Source: Candidatus Aminicenantota bacterium | GTDB taxonomy: Bacteria > Acidobacteriota > Aminicenantia > UBA2199 | NCBI GenBank assembly: GCA_023136725.1 | Contig: JAGLQR010000053.1 | Span: 1 to 8,448, forward strand | DNA length: 8,448 bases | Direction: 5' to 3' | Shown here: piece by piece, positions 1 through 6,176 of the stretch | Layout of the letters: each line of letters opens with the position of its first letter | How positions within the stretch are numbered: the first letter of the stretch is position 1 | Position numbers and translations under genes: made by a program | Notes under the pieces: generated by a model | Database searches by the model: none | Seen by the model: only the letters and a program-made list of their open reading frames with translations | Told to the model about the DNA's origin: nothing

Positions 1-472
1 GTGAAATGGTTTTTGTTGTAATGTTTATCTCATCCATTACCATATCAATGATCCTCGGTATTTTTCTCTTTACCGTATCTGTCAGCGAGAGGCCCCAGTC
101 TATAATCTCAGGTTCCACTCCGATAATCACTGTCTGATCGGGAGCTTTGTTCTGAAGTCCGGCAAGCCTGATTGCCTCAATAATTCCCAGCTGATGAAGT
201 GAATCATAGTTGTTGTCGGAGGGGACATCATCCGGGGAAAATTTATAAAGGGTTCCGGGTGAGTGCTGTCCCTTCACCGCATCGATCACTATGATCTTTT
301 TTCTCCCCTCAATAGCTCCCAGAAGGTCATATCCGAGAGTCCCGCCGTCAAATAACTCGGTATTCTGTGGTAATGGATTTTTACTCATTTCCTCAACTAC
401 ATGAACTCCGATACCATCATCCATCTGAATGGTATTTCCAACTCCTAGGATCAGTATCGGTTTCCTGTTCAT
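1..472 (-). CDS. hyaD: Hydrogenase maturation endopeptidase for the group 1 large subunit (HyaD/HybD family, M52), 3' end cut by window edge
   Basis: This nickel-dependent endopeptidase removes the C-terminal tail of a [NiFe]-hydrogenase large subunit once the metal centre is in place. The frame is open from ATG at 472 to the window edge, giving 157 residues. The family is usually about 150-165 residues, so very little is missing. The N-terminal motif GVGNTIQMDDGIG (residues 11-23) is the family signature. By comparison with E. coli HybD, the nickel ligands would be D19 (Glu16 in HybD, a conservative Asp here), D64 in IVIDA and H93 in DSLHQLG. FDGGTLGYDLLG (41-52) is also typical. It starts 15 nt after the stop of the group 1 large-subunit gene and in the same frame. 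I see no Shine-Dalgarno sequence, so translation probably depends on the upstream gene. The large subunit just upstream, which keeps a 15-residue tail, is its obvious substrate. Family assignment is very secure; the partner is inferred from position. Confidence 0.95.
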   Translation of the reverse strand, partial: MNRKPILILGVGNTIQMDDGIGVHVVEEMSKNPLPQNTELFDGGTLGYDLLGAIEGRKKIIVIDAVKGQHSPGTLYKFSPDDVPSDNNYDSLHQLGIIEAIRLAGLQNKAPDQTVIIGVEPEIIDWGLSLTDTVKRKIPRIIDMVMDEINITTKTIS

Positions 473-487
473 GGTTAAGTTGTCTGA

Positions 488-2044
488 TCAGCTTACAACA
501 AATTTACCCATTTCTGTCCCTTTGGGATTAATTACATGGATCGCGCAAGCGAGACAGGGGTCGAATGACCTGACTATCCTTACAAGTTCAAAAGGATTTT
601 TTTCGTCTCTTACTTTCGTGCCTTCCAAAGCCTGCTCGAAAGGCCCGGGCTGACCTTTGTCATCTCGCGGGCCTCCGTTCCATGTTGTCGGGACAACTGC
701 CTGATAATTATCTATTTTATAATTCTTAATGGTTATCCAATGTCCAAGTGCTCCTCTCGGTGCATCCGTGATGCCCATTCCTTCACCACTTTCCGGAATC
801 TCAAAGTCAGCATGTACCGGTTCTCCCGGTTTTAGTTCCATTACCCACTTTGCCATCTGGTCAGCTACTATTTTAGCCTCAATAGCTCTGGCAGCATGTC
901 TTCCAAGTGTTGATATAAGTGCCTTAGGAGATGCATTGAACTTTTTAAGCACAGCATTGATCATTGTTACAGTCGGTTCTTCTCCTCTGACATAAGCGTT
1001 GAGCTGTCTTGCGAGAGGGCCGACTTCGTATACCTTCCCATCGTATCTTGGAGACTTTATCCATGAATATGCCCCTTTCTTTCCGGGAAATGCTTCCGTT
1101 TCCCCCTTTGAAGGGTGAAGATCGGATCCGGATTTATACCAGCTGTGTTTAACATGCTCGGTAATTTTTGAAGGGTCGAACTTCCTCGGCTTCAGATCTT
1201 TTGCCGATACAAGTCCCTGAGGGAAGAATCTCTTTCTCTTGGTGAGGTCCGGCTCTGAATCGAGTTCGAAAACTCCATAGGACATGTAATCTCCCACTCC
1301 GCCTCCGATCCCGAAATAGTCGCTGTATACACCTGCAACTGCGAGGACGTCAGGAATATACACATTGTCAATAAAATGTCTGATTTTCTCCAGTTTCCAG
1401 CGGAAATCTGCAATCTTGTCCACCGACACATTTTCAGTGACACCGCCTGGCATCATTGACATGTTGTGAGGCATATGGCCTCCGAAGATTGCTAGGAGTT
1501 CATGACATTTCGTTCTGATATCAAGCGCTTCCACATAATTCCTGGTAGCACTGATGTTAACACTTTTAGGAAGGCGATAATCCCCTTCGTACCTCGGTAC
1601 GAATGGTGCGAGGTTTCCGCCTCCGATAAATTTTTTCACCTGAAGCAGGTGAGGGTCTTTACCGTTATAATCCGCAACGGCTGTTACATCAACATAATCT
1701 AGCGCAGTAAGGTGGTAGAAATGCAGAATGTGTGATTGTAAGAAATTGCTTCCGAAAATAAGGTTTCTGAGGACCCTTCCATTGTCAGGAATCTTGTCTG
1801 CAATCCCGAACGCAGCATCGAGATTCAATGTAGATGCAGTTGAATGAGCTGTCGGGCAGACTCCACAGATTCTCTGTGTGATTCTTTGAGCATCTCTTGG
1901 GTCTCTGTTCTTCAAGATCTGTTCAAATCCACGAAAGAGCATCCCTGAACTTTTTGCCTCTTTTACGACGCCGTTCTCAACAATAGCTTCGATCTTCAGA
2001 TGGCCTTCAATTCGGGTAATTGGGTCAATTACAATTTTTCCCAT
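488..2044 (-). CDS. hyaB: Group 1 [NiFe]-hydrogenase large (catalytic) subunit, uncleaved precursor
   Basis: This is the NiFe-site subunit of an uptake-type hydrogenase, which normally works outside the cytoplasmic membrane after co-export with a Tat-signal small subunit. At 518 residues it has the usual length. Visible motifs are RIEGH (11-15), the L1 metal-binding motif RICGVCPTAH with C60 and C63, SWIKSPRYDGK followed by EVGPLAR, DAPRGALGHW, and the L2 motif DPCLACAIH with C497 and C500. After H503 a 15-residue tail (VINPKGTEMGKFVVS) remains for a maturation protease to remove, as in Desulfovibrio periplasmic enzymes. It has no signal peptide, as expected. Residue 497 is Cys, so this is not a selenocysteine version. 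The start at 2044 is supported by AAGGAG seven bases upstream and by a family-typical N-terminus. The gene opens a two-gene unit with the M52 protease. No small-subunit gene precedes it: the upstream neighbour is hypB, 206 nt away. The exact group 1 subgroup is not decided here, and the symbol follows E. coli. Confidence 0.97.
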   Translation of the reverse strand: MGKIVIDPITRIEGHLKIEAIVENGVVKEAKSSGMLFRGFEQILKNRDPRDAQRITQRICGVCPTAHSTASTLNLDAAFGIADKIPDNGRVLRNLIFGSNFLQSHILHFYHLTALDYVDVTAVADYNGKDPHLLQVKKFIGGGNLAPFVPRYEGDYRLPKSVNISATRNYVEALDIRTKCHELLAIFGGHMPHNMSMMPGGVTENVSVDKIADFRWKLEKIRHFIDNVYIPDVLAVAGVYSDYFGIGGGVGDYMSYGVFELDSEPDLTKRKRFFPQGLVSAKDLKPRKFDPSKITEHVKHSWYKSGSDLHPSKGETEAFPGKKGAYSWIKSPRYDGKVYEVGPLARQLNAYVRGEEPTVTMINAVLKKFNASPKALISTLGRHAARAIEAKIVADQMAKWVMELKPGEPVHADFEIPESGEGMGITDAPRGALGHWITIKNYKIDNYQAVVPTTWNGGPRDDKGQPGPFEQALEGTKVRDEKNPFELVRIVRSFDPCLACAIHVINPKGTEMGKFVVS

Positions 2045-2117
2045 TTTTTTCTCCTTTTATTGAAATTTAACTTTATAAACAGATAGAAAAAGACCTGATG
2101 GCCTTGTTAAACCAGGA

Positions 2118-2145
2118 ATTATAGGCGCGGCTAACAAATTGTTAA
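2118..2145 (-). promoter_or_regulatory. Sigma-70-like promoter for the group 1 large subunit and its protease
   Basis: On the minus strand TTAACA (2145-2140) is followed after 16 nt by a perfect TATAAT (2123-2118), 11 of 12 matches to the -35/-10 consensus. The last part of the spacer is GC-rich (CCGCGCC) in otherwise AT-rich DNA. Transcription would start near 2111, giving a leader of about 67 nt ending in the AAGGAG ribosome binding site. The -35 element lies within a palindrome, suggesting regulation. Called by eye only. Confidence 0.6.
2132..2144. promoter_or_regulatory. Candidate operator: perfect 13-bp palindrome over the -35 element
   Basis: TAACAAATTGTTA reads the same on both strands apart from the central base (6 + 1 + 6). 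It covers five bases of the predicted -35 element and the start of the spacer, where a bound regulator would affect RNA polymerase directly. The arms resemble half-sites of the clostridial-type Rex consensus (TTGTTAANNNNTTAACAA), but their order and spacing differ, so no regulator is assigned. Confidence 0.5.
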
Positions 2146-2177
2146 AATTAAAACGATTTACCGTCATTTTTTAACAA
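2139..2177. repeat. 9-bp inverted repeat (TTGTTAAAA / TTTTAACAA), arms 21 nt apart
   Basis: On the minus strand TTGTTAAAA (2177-2169) is matched by its exact reverse complement TTTTAACAA (2147-2139). The downstream arm overlaps the palindrome at the predicted -35 element. The centres of the arms lie 30 bp apart, close to three helical turns, which would suit two regulator dimers on one DNA face. The stem is AT-only apart from one G-C pair, so a strong RNA hairpin is unlikely. Confidence 0.4.
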
Positions 2178-2202
2178 TAAAAGGTTGGGAAAGAAAAGTC
2201 AA
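2174..2202 (-). promoter_or_regulatory. Second, upstream sigma-70-like promoter candidate
   Basis: On the minus strand TTGACT (2202-2197) is followed after 17 nt by TATTGT (2179-2174). The -35 is strong and the -10 moderate. It would read toward the group 1 large-subunit gene with a leader of about 120 nt. It could be an alternative promoter to the one at 2118-2145; its weaker -10 makes it the less likely of the two. Confidence 0.35.
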
Positions 2203-2221
2203 GTACTTTTAATTTTTTGTT

Positions 2222-2239
2222 TAACGAATTAATTTGTTA
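2222..2239. repeat. Near-perfect 18-bp palindrome just after hypB
   Basis: On the plus strand TAACGAATT is joined directly to AATTTGTTA. The arms are reverse complements except for one base pair. It shares TAACAAATT with the palindrome at 2132-2144, so it may bind the same protein. It starts about 12 nt after the hypB stop but has no U-run behind it on the minus strand and a very AT-rich stem, so it is not a good terminator. Confidence 0.35.
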
Positions 2240-2250
2240 TTTAACTAAAT

Positions 2251-2895
2251 TTAAAAATGCTTTCTCTTCTCTGATAGAAAGTCGAACCATTCGGAAAATC
2301 CTTCACCTGTTTTAACAGATGTCCTGAATATTTTGACTTTCGGATTGTGAATTCTGCAGTCCTTCTCGACCTGTTCGATATCGTATTCCATAAAATCGAG
2401 AAGATCTATTTTATTTATTATTACCGCCTCTGCTTTAAGGAATAAAGAAGGGTATTTTCTTACTTTTTCATCTCCTTCCGGGATACTGAGAACCGCGACC
2501 TTAAAGTTCTCTCCAAGGTCAAAAGATGACGGACAAACTAAGTTGCCAACATTTTCGATGAACAGGAAGTCTATGTCTGTATTGATCACGTCAAGTTTTT
2601 CCTTCAGCATTGCAGGAGAAATGTGACAGCCTCCACCGGTCTCAATAGGGTAGGAGAAATTGTTACCGGCTTTCATTATTCTGTTGGAATCAAGAGCCGT
2701 TTTGACGTCACCAATGATAACACCGAAAGACTTTTTAAAATTACCGGCAGTATACTCAAGGATTGACGTTTTCCCGCAACCTGGAGAGCCTATGATGTTT
2801 ATTGCAAATATGCCCTTGTGGTACAGGAATTGCCTGTTCTCAGATGCAATCTGATTGTTTTGTTCGTATGCTGATATTTTCAGTTTCTTTTTCAT
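2251..2895 (-). CDS. hypB: HypB, GTPase for nickel insertion into [NiFe]-hydrogenases
   Basis: HypB is a cytoplasmic SIMIBI-class GTPase that works with HypA to deliver nickel to the hydrogenase large subunit. The 214-residue protein shows the P-loop GSPGCGKTS (36-44), the ETGGGCH segment with C90 and H91, ENVGNLVCP with C121, and NKIDL (161-165) for guanine recognition. C90, H91 and C121 correspond to the G-domain metal site (C166, H167, C198 in E. coli HypB). The N-terminus has neither a CxxCGC motif nor a His-rich stretch, so only the G-domain site would bind nickel. The start at 2895 is fixed by an in-frame stop nine bases upstream; an overlapping ATG at 2900 runs straight into a stop. 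There is no Shine-Dalgarno sequence, and a promoter lies immediately upstream. It follows the receiver gene by 66 nt, so it may be transcribed separately from hypA. HypC, D, E and F are not in the window. Confidence 0.97.
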   Translation of the reverse strand: MKKKLKISAYEQNNQIASENRQFLYHKGIFAINIIGSPGCGKTSILEYTAGNFKKSFGVIIGDVKTALDSNRIMKAGNNFSYPIETGGGCHISPAMLKEKLDVINTDIDFLFIENVGNLVCPSSFDLGENFKVAVLSIPEGDEKVRKYPSLFLKAEAVIINKIDLLDFMEYDIEQVEKDCRIHNPKVKIFRTSVKTGEGFSEWFDFLSEKRKHF

Positions 2896-2903
2896 TTCAT
2901 AGA

Positions 2904-2932
2904 ATTATAAAAAATATCAAAGTTCAAATCAA
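2904..2932 (-). promoter_or_regulatory. Sigma-70-like promoter giving a nearly leaderless hypB mRNA
   Basis: On the minus strand TTGATT (2932-2927) is separated by exactly 17 nt from a perfect TATAAT (2909-2904). Transcription would start near 2897, about two bases before the hypB ATG at 2895. This agrees with the absence of a ribosome binding site there. It lies in the 66-nt gap after the receiver gene, which has no visible terminator. Confidence 0.5.
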
Positions 2933-2961
2933 ATGGCATAGAGATCTTTCGGTTTTAATAT

Positions 2962-3345
2962 TTATTTGAGCAGTCCTCTGATCGTTACTATGAGATCATC
3001 CGGATCTATCGGTTTTTCCATAAATTTTTCGACAGGCATGAATACACCATCTTGCTCAATATCAAACTTAAATTTGGTTCTCTGGTTAACTGCGGTAGCA
3101 AGGATGATCGGAATTTTTTTAAATTTTTCATCGGCTTTGACCTGCTGTGCAAAGTTAAATCCATCACTGTCATTTTCCATCATCACATCAAGTATTATCA
3201 GATCAATTTTTTCCTTATTTAAAATTTCATCTGCAACCTGGATGTTCGTAGCAGTAAGAACCTCATAATTGTTGTGCTCCAATACTATTTTTCTGGAATC
3301 CAATACATCCACATCATCATCGACTACCAAAATCTTATAACTCAT
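2962..3345 (-). CDS. Stand-alone response-regulator receiver domain protein
   Basis: This is a CheY-like phospho-acceptor of 127 residues with no output domain. The acidic pocket is D9-D10-D11 in VVDDD, the phosphorylation site is D53 in LILDVMM, the switch Thr is T84 in ILATA, and the conserved Lys is K111 in EKP. All catalytic positions are present, so it should be phosphorylated. With no DNA-binding or enzymatic domain it must act by binding another protein or by passing the phosphate on. Its start overlaps the end of the kinase gene by 11 nt and carries AAGGAGAT at good distance, so the kinase is almost certainly its partner. What it controls cannot be read from the sequence. Its place between hypA and hypB suggests hydrogenase synthesis or activity, but that is inference. 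Confidence 0.93.
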   Translation of the reverse strand: MSYKILVVDDDVDVLDSRKIVLEHNNYEVLTATNIQVADEILNKEKIDLIILDVMMENDSDGFNFAQQVKADEKFKKIPIILATAVNQRTKFKFDIEQDGVFMPVEKFMEKPIDPDDLIVTIRGLLK

Positions 3346-4057
3346 TGTTATCTCCTTCTTTATAAAGCGGTAATGTTATTTTTAATGTAGTTCCAACATT
3401 TAATTTGCTGGTAATTTCAATGGTCCCTTCATGATCCTCGACTATCTGTTTAACGAGTGACAATCCGAGTCCGATACTTCCGTCAATATTTCTACGGGCA
3501 TTGGAGCCCCTTTCGAAGATCAGGAAAACTTTCTCTATTTCTTCGTCAGCAATACCAATGCCGGTATCTGTTACTTCCACTATAATACTTTCACCTTTGC
3601 CATTCCTGTAACTATTAAAGATGATCTTGCCATCTTTTTTGTTATATTTGATAGCATTCATGATTATGTTATTGAATACCCTTAACAGAAATGTGTGATT
3701 CCCGTATACATACTCTTCATGAAGACAAAAATCACATTGCTCGATCTTTATATTTCTGTTTTCTGCAAATTGTCTCATCAATGTGATAGATTCGTTCAGT
3801 GTGTTAAAAATGTTTAGTTTTTCTCTTTTCATCAAAGATTTGTCTTCAAGCTTGGAATAATCAAGGATATCATCTACCATTTTTATTAGAATAGATGATT
3901 TTTTGATAGCTCTTGAGATCAATTGTTTTGATTTTTCAGGATCTGTAACATAACCTTTATCGATTACATTCAGAAGATCAATGATCGAAGACAATGGTCC
4001 TTTTATGTCATGGGCGAGTACAGCCAGCGCCTTCTTGTCATCTGAAATGCTACTCAT
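3335..4057 (-). CDS. Soluble sensor-less histidine kinase (HisKA + HATPase_c)
   Basis: A complete kinase core of 240 residues with nothing before it: no membrane segments, PAS, GAF or HAMP. The H-box is LAHDIKGPLSS with phospho-accepting H16, only 15 residues from the start. The catalytic domain shows the N-box NNIIMNAIKY (N130, N134), the G1 box DTGIGI (164-169), the F-box FERGSNAR from 181, and the G2 box GLGLSLVKQI from 196. It should act in the cytoplasm and phosphorylate the receiver encoded next. Between the helical domain and the N-box lies CDFC (C108, C111) with H113 and H121 nearby, a possible metal or redox site. The gene overlaps hypA by 8 nt (ATGAGTAG) and has AGAGGAT upstream of the start, so HypA, kinase and receiver are translationally linked. 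Signal input must come from a partner or from the core itself. Kinase identity is secure; the link to hydrogenase is inferred. Confidence 0.94.
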   Translation of the reverse strand: MSSISDDKKALAVLAHDIKGPLSSIIDLLNVIDKGYVTDPEKSKQLISRAIKKSSILIKMVDDILDYSKLEDKSLMKREKLNIFNTLNESITLMRQFAENRNIKIEQCDFCLHEEYVYGNHTFLLRVFNNIIMNAIKYNKKDGKIIFNSYRNGKGESIIVEVTDTGIGIADEEIEKVFLIFERGSNARRNIDGSIGLGLSLVKQIVEDHEGTIEITSKLNVGTTLKITLPLYKEGDNNEL

Positions 4058-4400
4058 TATTATCCTCTTTAATGTTTACAGATTTAACTGATATCTCAGT
4101 TCCGCTGTTTAACTCTCTTACTGCTGATCCGCACTTAGGGCATAACTCAAAAATATCCTCAAGATTATAGGAGTTGCCGCATTCACACACTGCTTTTGCT
4201 TCGATTTTTTTAATATTGATCTCAACGCTGTTTATCTGTTTTTCAGTAAATATTGTTTCAAGTCCGAAAACAAGAGAATCGGTCACGATCCCTGAAAAGG
4301 CTCCGGTCTCAATGTCAATAGAAGTAATCTTAGCGAAATCTTCCGGCAGATTTTTTTCAAGAGAGGAGATTATATCCTGTGCAATTGCAAATTCATGCAT
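4050..4400 (-). CDS. hypA: HypA, nickel metallochaperone for hydrogenase maturation
   Basis: HypA binds nickel at its N-terminus and passes it, with HypB, to the hydrogenase large subunit. The 116 residues match the family length. The protein begins with M1-H2-E3, where H2 is the essential nickel ligand, which fixes the start at 4400. The zinc site is C72, C74, C87 and C90. The first pair is CxC (VCECG) rather than the CxxC seen in, for example, the E. coli and Helicobacter proteins; the second is CPKC. The ATG overlaps the stop of the preceding protease gene in ATGCATGA (8 nt), with AGGGGGAG upstream as ribosome binding site. It sits in the group 3b operon but probably serves both hydrogenases, because no other HypA is visible. 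Confidence 0.95.
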   Translation of the reverse strand: MHEFAIAQDIISSLEKNLPEDFAKITSIDIETGAFSGIVTDSLVFGLETIFTEKQINSVEINIKKIEAKAVCECGNSYNLEDIFELCPKCGSAVRELNSGTEISVKSVNIKEDNNE

Positions 4401-4872
4401 TGGTCAGCTCCCCCTCTATTTCAGAAAAGATTTCATCAACCATTCCGGGCAATCCTTTTTGTACATCAGAGCTCAGTTCCCGGGACATTTTGATCTCACC
4501 TGCCTGCATACAATAAACGATAATATTGGTATTCTTTGTTGCTCCTAACTCATCTGCCTTTTCAATAAAACTGATCAGGTCAAACTCATGCAGGGAATAG
4601 TTCTTTGTTTTTTTAAGTGAGACCACTTCTTCTGGTTTGAACCGGGCATATTTCCCCGGCTTAAGACCGCATTCACCGGAATCGATGAAGATTATCCTCT
4701 CTCTCTGTTCAAACTGGTGAAGAAGGTTCATTCCGGGGGTCCCAGCATCTACAAAATCCACACCTCCCGAATAATCCCTTTTTCTCAGAATCTCAACAGC
4801 ATGCATTCCAACCCCTTCATCTGCAAGCAGATAGTTCCCGAGGCCTATAACGGCTGTTTTGTTCCTGATCAT
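4393..4872 (-). CDS. Hydrogenase maturation endopeptidase for the group 3b alpha subunit (M52 family)
   Basis: This protease trims the C-terminal tail of a hydrogenase large subunit after nickel insertion. The 159 residues match the family. Signature motifs are GLGNYLLADEGVG (10-22) with the ligand E19, D64 in FIDSGECG, and H95 in SLHEFD; VDAGTPGMNLL (41-51) is typical. It is clearly diverged from the other M52 protease at 1-472, with which it shares little beyond the motifs. It follows the alpha-subunit stop by 5 nt, inside a 27-nt run of pure A/T (4871-4897), so it has no Shine-Dalgarno sequence and probably relies on ribosomes finishing the alpha gene. Its position makes the alpha subunit its likely substrate. 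No symbol is given because names vary for group 3 proteases. Confidence 0.94.
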   Translation of the reverse strand: MIRNKTAVIGLGNYLLADEGVGMHAVEILRKRDYSGGVDFVDAGTPGMNLLHQFEQRERIIFIDSGECGLKPGKYARFKPEEVVSLKKTKNYSLHEFDLISFIEKADELGATKNTNIIVYCMQAGEIKMSRELSSDVQKGLPGMVDEIFSEIEGELTNA

Positions 4873-4877
4873 TTTAA

Positions 4878-6176
4878 TTATTTAAATTTAATATTAAGGA
4901 AATGGGTTGAGCATGAGATGCAGGGGTCATAAGCCCTTACCATCATTTCAAGATTAAAACCCATCTCTTTTTCTCCTATCGCTAAATTTTCCTTCACATA
5001 TTTCTCAAAGTCCAGCTGAATATTATTATGGTTCAAATTTGTTGGAATTACACAATTTGCGTTGGTGCAAATCCCGTTTTCATCATATTCATATTCATGA
5101 AAGAGGATTCCTCTTGGAACTTCAACAGCACCAACCCCTCTTCCGGCTTTGATATTTATCTCTTTCTTCTCGGTCTTCAATTCTGTCTGAAGAAGTTCGT
5201 CGATTATTTCGATCGATCTTTCAACTGCAAAAACACATTCAACAACCTGTGCAATATTGTTCATGAAAGGATTGTAGTTAACGCCATCAAGTCCAAGCAT
5301 TCCGGCTACTGAAGCTGAAAGCGAAGGAAGTTGTTTGTAATTATTATTATAACGGGCGAGAGCTCCAACCATGAATGATTCTCTATTGAATTTTCCATAC
5401 TTTGCAGTTGACTGAGGGACTACAAATTCGTTAACCATGTTCTTGTATCCATCAACATGAAGAGGAGTATTAATATCGTTTGTTATACATTCACCTTCAT
5501 AAAAAGCATATTCCTTATCATTAGTAAGCGAAAGATACTCTGTCTCTCTTGTGAAATCCGGTATGCCCCCAGCAAGTGATTTTACGACTTCCGCCAGTTT
5601 TTTAAGATCATCTACAGATTCCACAAGCCTCTTCTTCAGTATTTCCAGTTCTTTTTTGGTGGGCATCATTGAAAACCGGCCTACTCTTGCCCTTATCGGG
5701 TGAGTTGTCCTTCCGCCGATTATCTCACAAAGTTCATTTGCCAGACGATGAAGTCTGGTGACGAGAAGTATTATATCAGTATGGGACTTTATCAATGGTA
5801 TAACACTGTTTACCTTAAGAAGGTCGGGAACCACCAGGTAGCATACGTGAAGGATATGGCTCTGAAGTGTCTCTCCGTGAAGCAATAATTCTCTCAGATT
5901 CTTTGTCAGATCAGATATCTCGATTCCCATTGCAGCTTCAGTTGCTTTGAGAGAGGCAAAAGTATGTCCGATGGAACAAATTCCGCAAATCCTTGATGTA
6001 ATTGTGGCTACTTCATGATATTCCCTGCCAATAACCATCGCTTCGAAAAATCTTGGTGCTTCGGGCACTTGCCATTCTATCTTGTTTACATTGCCTTCCT
6101 TGATATCGACTACAATATTTCCGTGCCCTTCAACACGGGTGATATGGTGAACATCTATTTTTATGTTTTTGCTCAT
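4878..6176 (-). CDS. hydA: Group 3b-type [NiFe]-hydrogenase alpha (large, catalytic) subunit
   Basis: This is the NiFe-site subunit of a cytoplasmic bidirectional hydrogenase (sulfhydrogenase/NADP-linked type). The 432 residues are shorter than group 1 large subunits, as is normal for group 3. Motifs are RVEGHG (14-19), the L1 motif RICGICSIGH with C64 and C67, GRTTHP, VPRGILFHEYEYD, and the L2 motif DPCISCSTH with C419 and C422. Only seven residues (FLNIKFK) follow H425, a short tail for the downstream protease to remove. The start at 6176 overlaps the delta stop in ATGA and has GGAGGT six bases upstream. Its immediate neighbours delta, gamma and beta give the order beta-gamma-delta-alpha known from Pyrococcus furiosus hydBGDA, which is the main reason for choosing group 3b over 3a, 3c or 3d. 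The family is certain and the subgroup very likely. Confidence 0.95.
   Translation of the reverse strand: MSKNIKIDVHHITRVEGHGNIVVDIKEGNVNKIEWQVPEAPRFFEAMVIGREYHEVATITSRICGICSIGHTFASLKATEAAMGIEISDLTKNLRELLLHGETLQSHILHVCYLVVPDLLKVNSVIPLIKSHTDIILLVTRLHRLANELCEIIGGRTTHPIRARVGRFSMMPTKKELEILKKRLVESVDDLKKLAEVVKSLAGGIPDFTRETEYLSLTNDKEYAFYEGECITNDINTPLHVDGYKNMVNEFVVPQSTAKYGKFNRESFMVGALARYNNNYKQLPSLSASVAGMLGLDGVNYNPFMNNIAQVVECVFAVERSIEIIDELLQTELKTEKKEINIKAGRGVGAVEVPRGILFHEYEYDENGICTNANCVIPTNLNHNNIQLDFEKYVKENLAIGEKEMGFNLEMMVRAYDPCISCSTHFLNIKFK

Larger units (their letters stand above)
2045..2250 (-). promoter_or_regulatory. AT-rich 206-nt regulatory gap between hypB and the group 1 large subunit
   Basis: This is the longest non-coding stretch in the window. 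It holds two sigma-70-like promoter candidates reading toward the large-subunit gene, a perfect 13-bp palindrome, a near-perfect 18-bp palindrome, and five TAACAA boxes on the two strands (minus 2239-2234, plus 2172-2177, plus 2132-2137, minus 2144-2139, minus 2109-2104). No open frame here looks like a gene, and no small subunit or remnant of one is present. No convincing GC-rich terminator follows hypB, so some read-through is possible. Confidence 0.7.

Noticed and set aside
488..490. TGA at the end of the group 1 large subunit, in frame with the protease start, considered as a selenocysteine codon or fusion point.
   Set aside because: The active-site position is an ordinary Cys (C497), the TGA comes after the normal tail, and the protease has its own ATG and a complete N-terminal motif.
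2085..2116. Possible attenuator hairpin in the leader (CCTGG ... TCAGG then TCTTTTTCT, minus strand).
   Set aside because: The stem is only five pairs including one G-U with a 13-nt loop, and the favoured promoter would start inside its first arm.
2132..2177. A canonical Rex operator (TTGTTAANNNNTTAACAA).
   Set aside because: Half-sites are present, but nowhere in the gap do they occur in the required order with a 4-nt spacer.
2194..2218. AAAAGT / ACTTTT inverted repeat followed by a T-run on the plus strand, resembling a terminator.
   Set aside because: The stem is short and AT-rich, and it would work only for plus-strand transcription, where no gene exists.
2896..2961. A terminator between the receiver gene and hypB.
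   Set aside because: Only the short AGATCT palindrome is present, with no stable stem followed by a U-run, so none is called.
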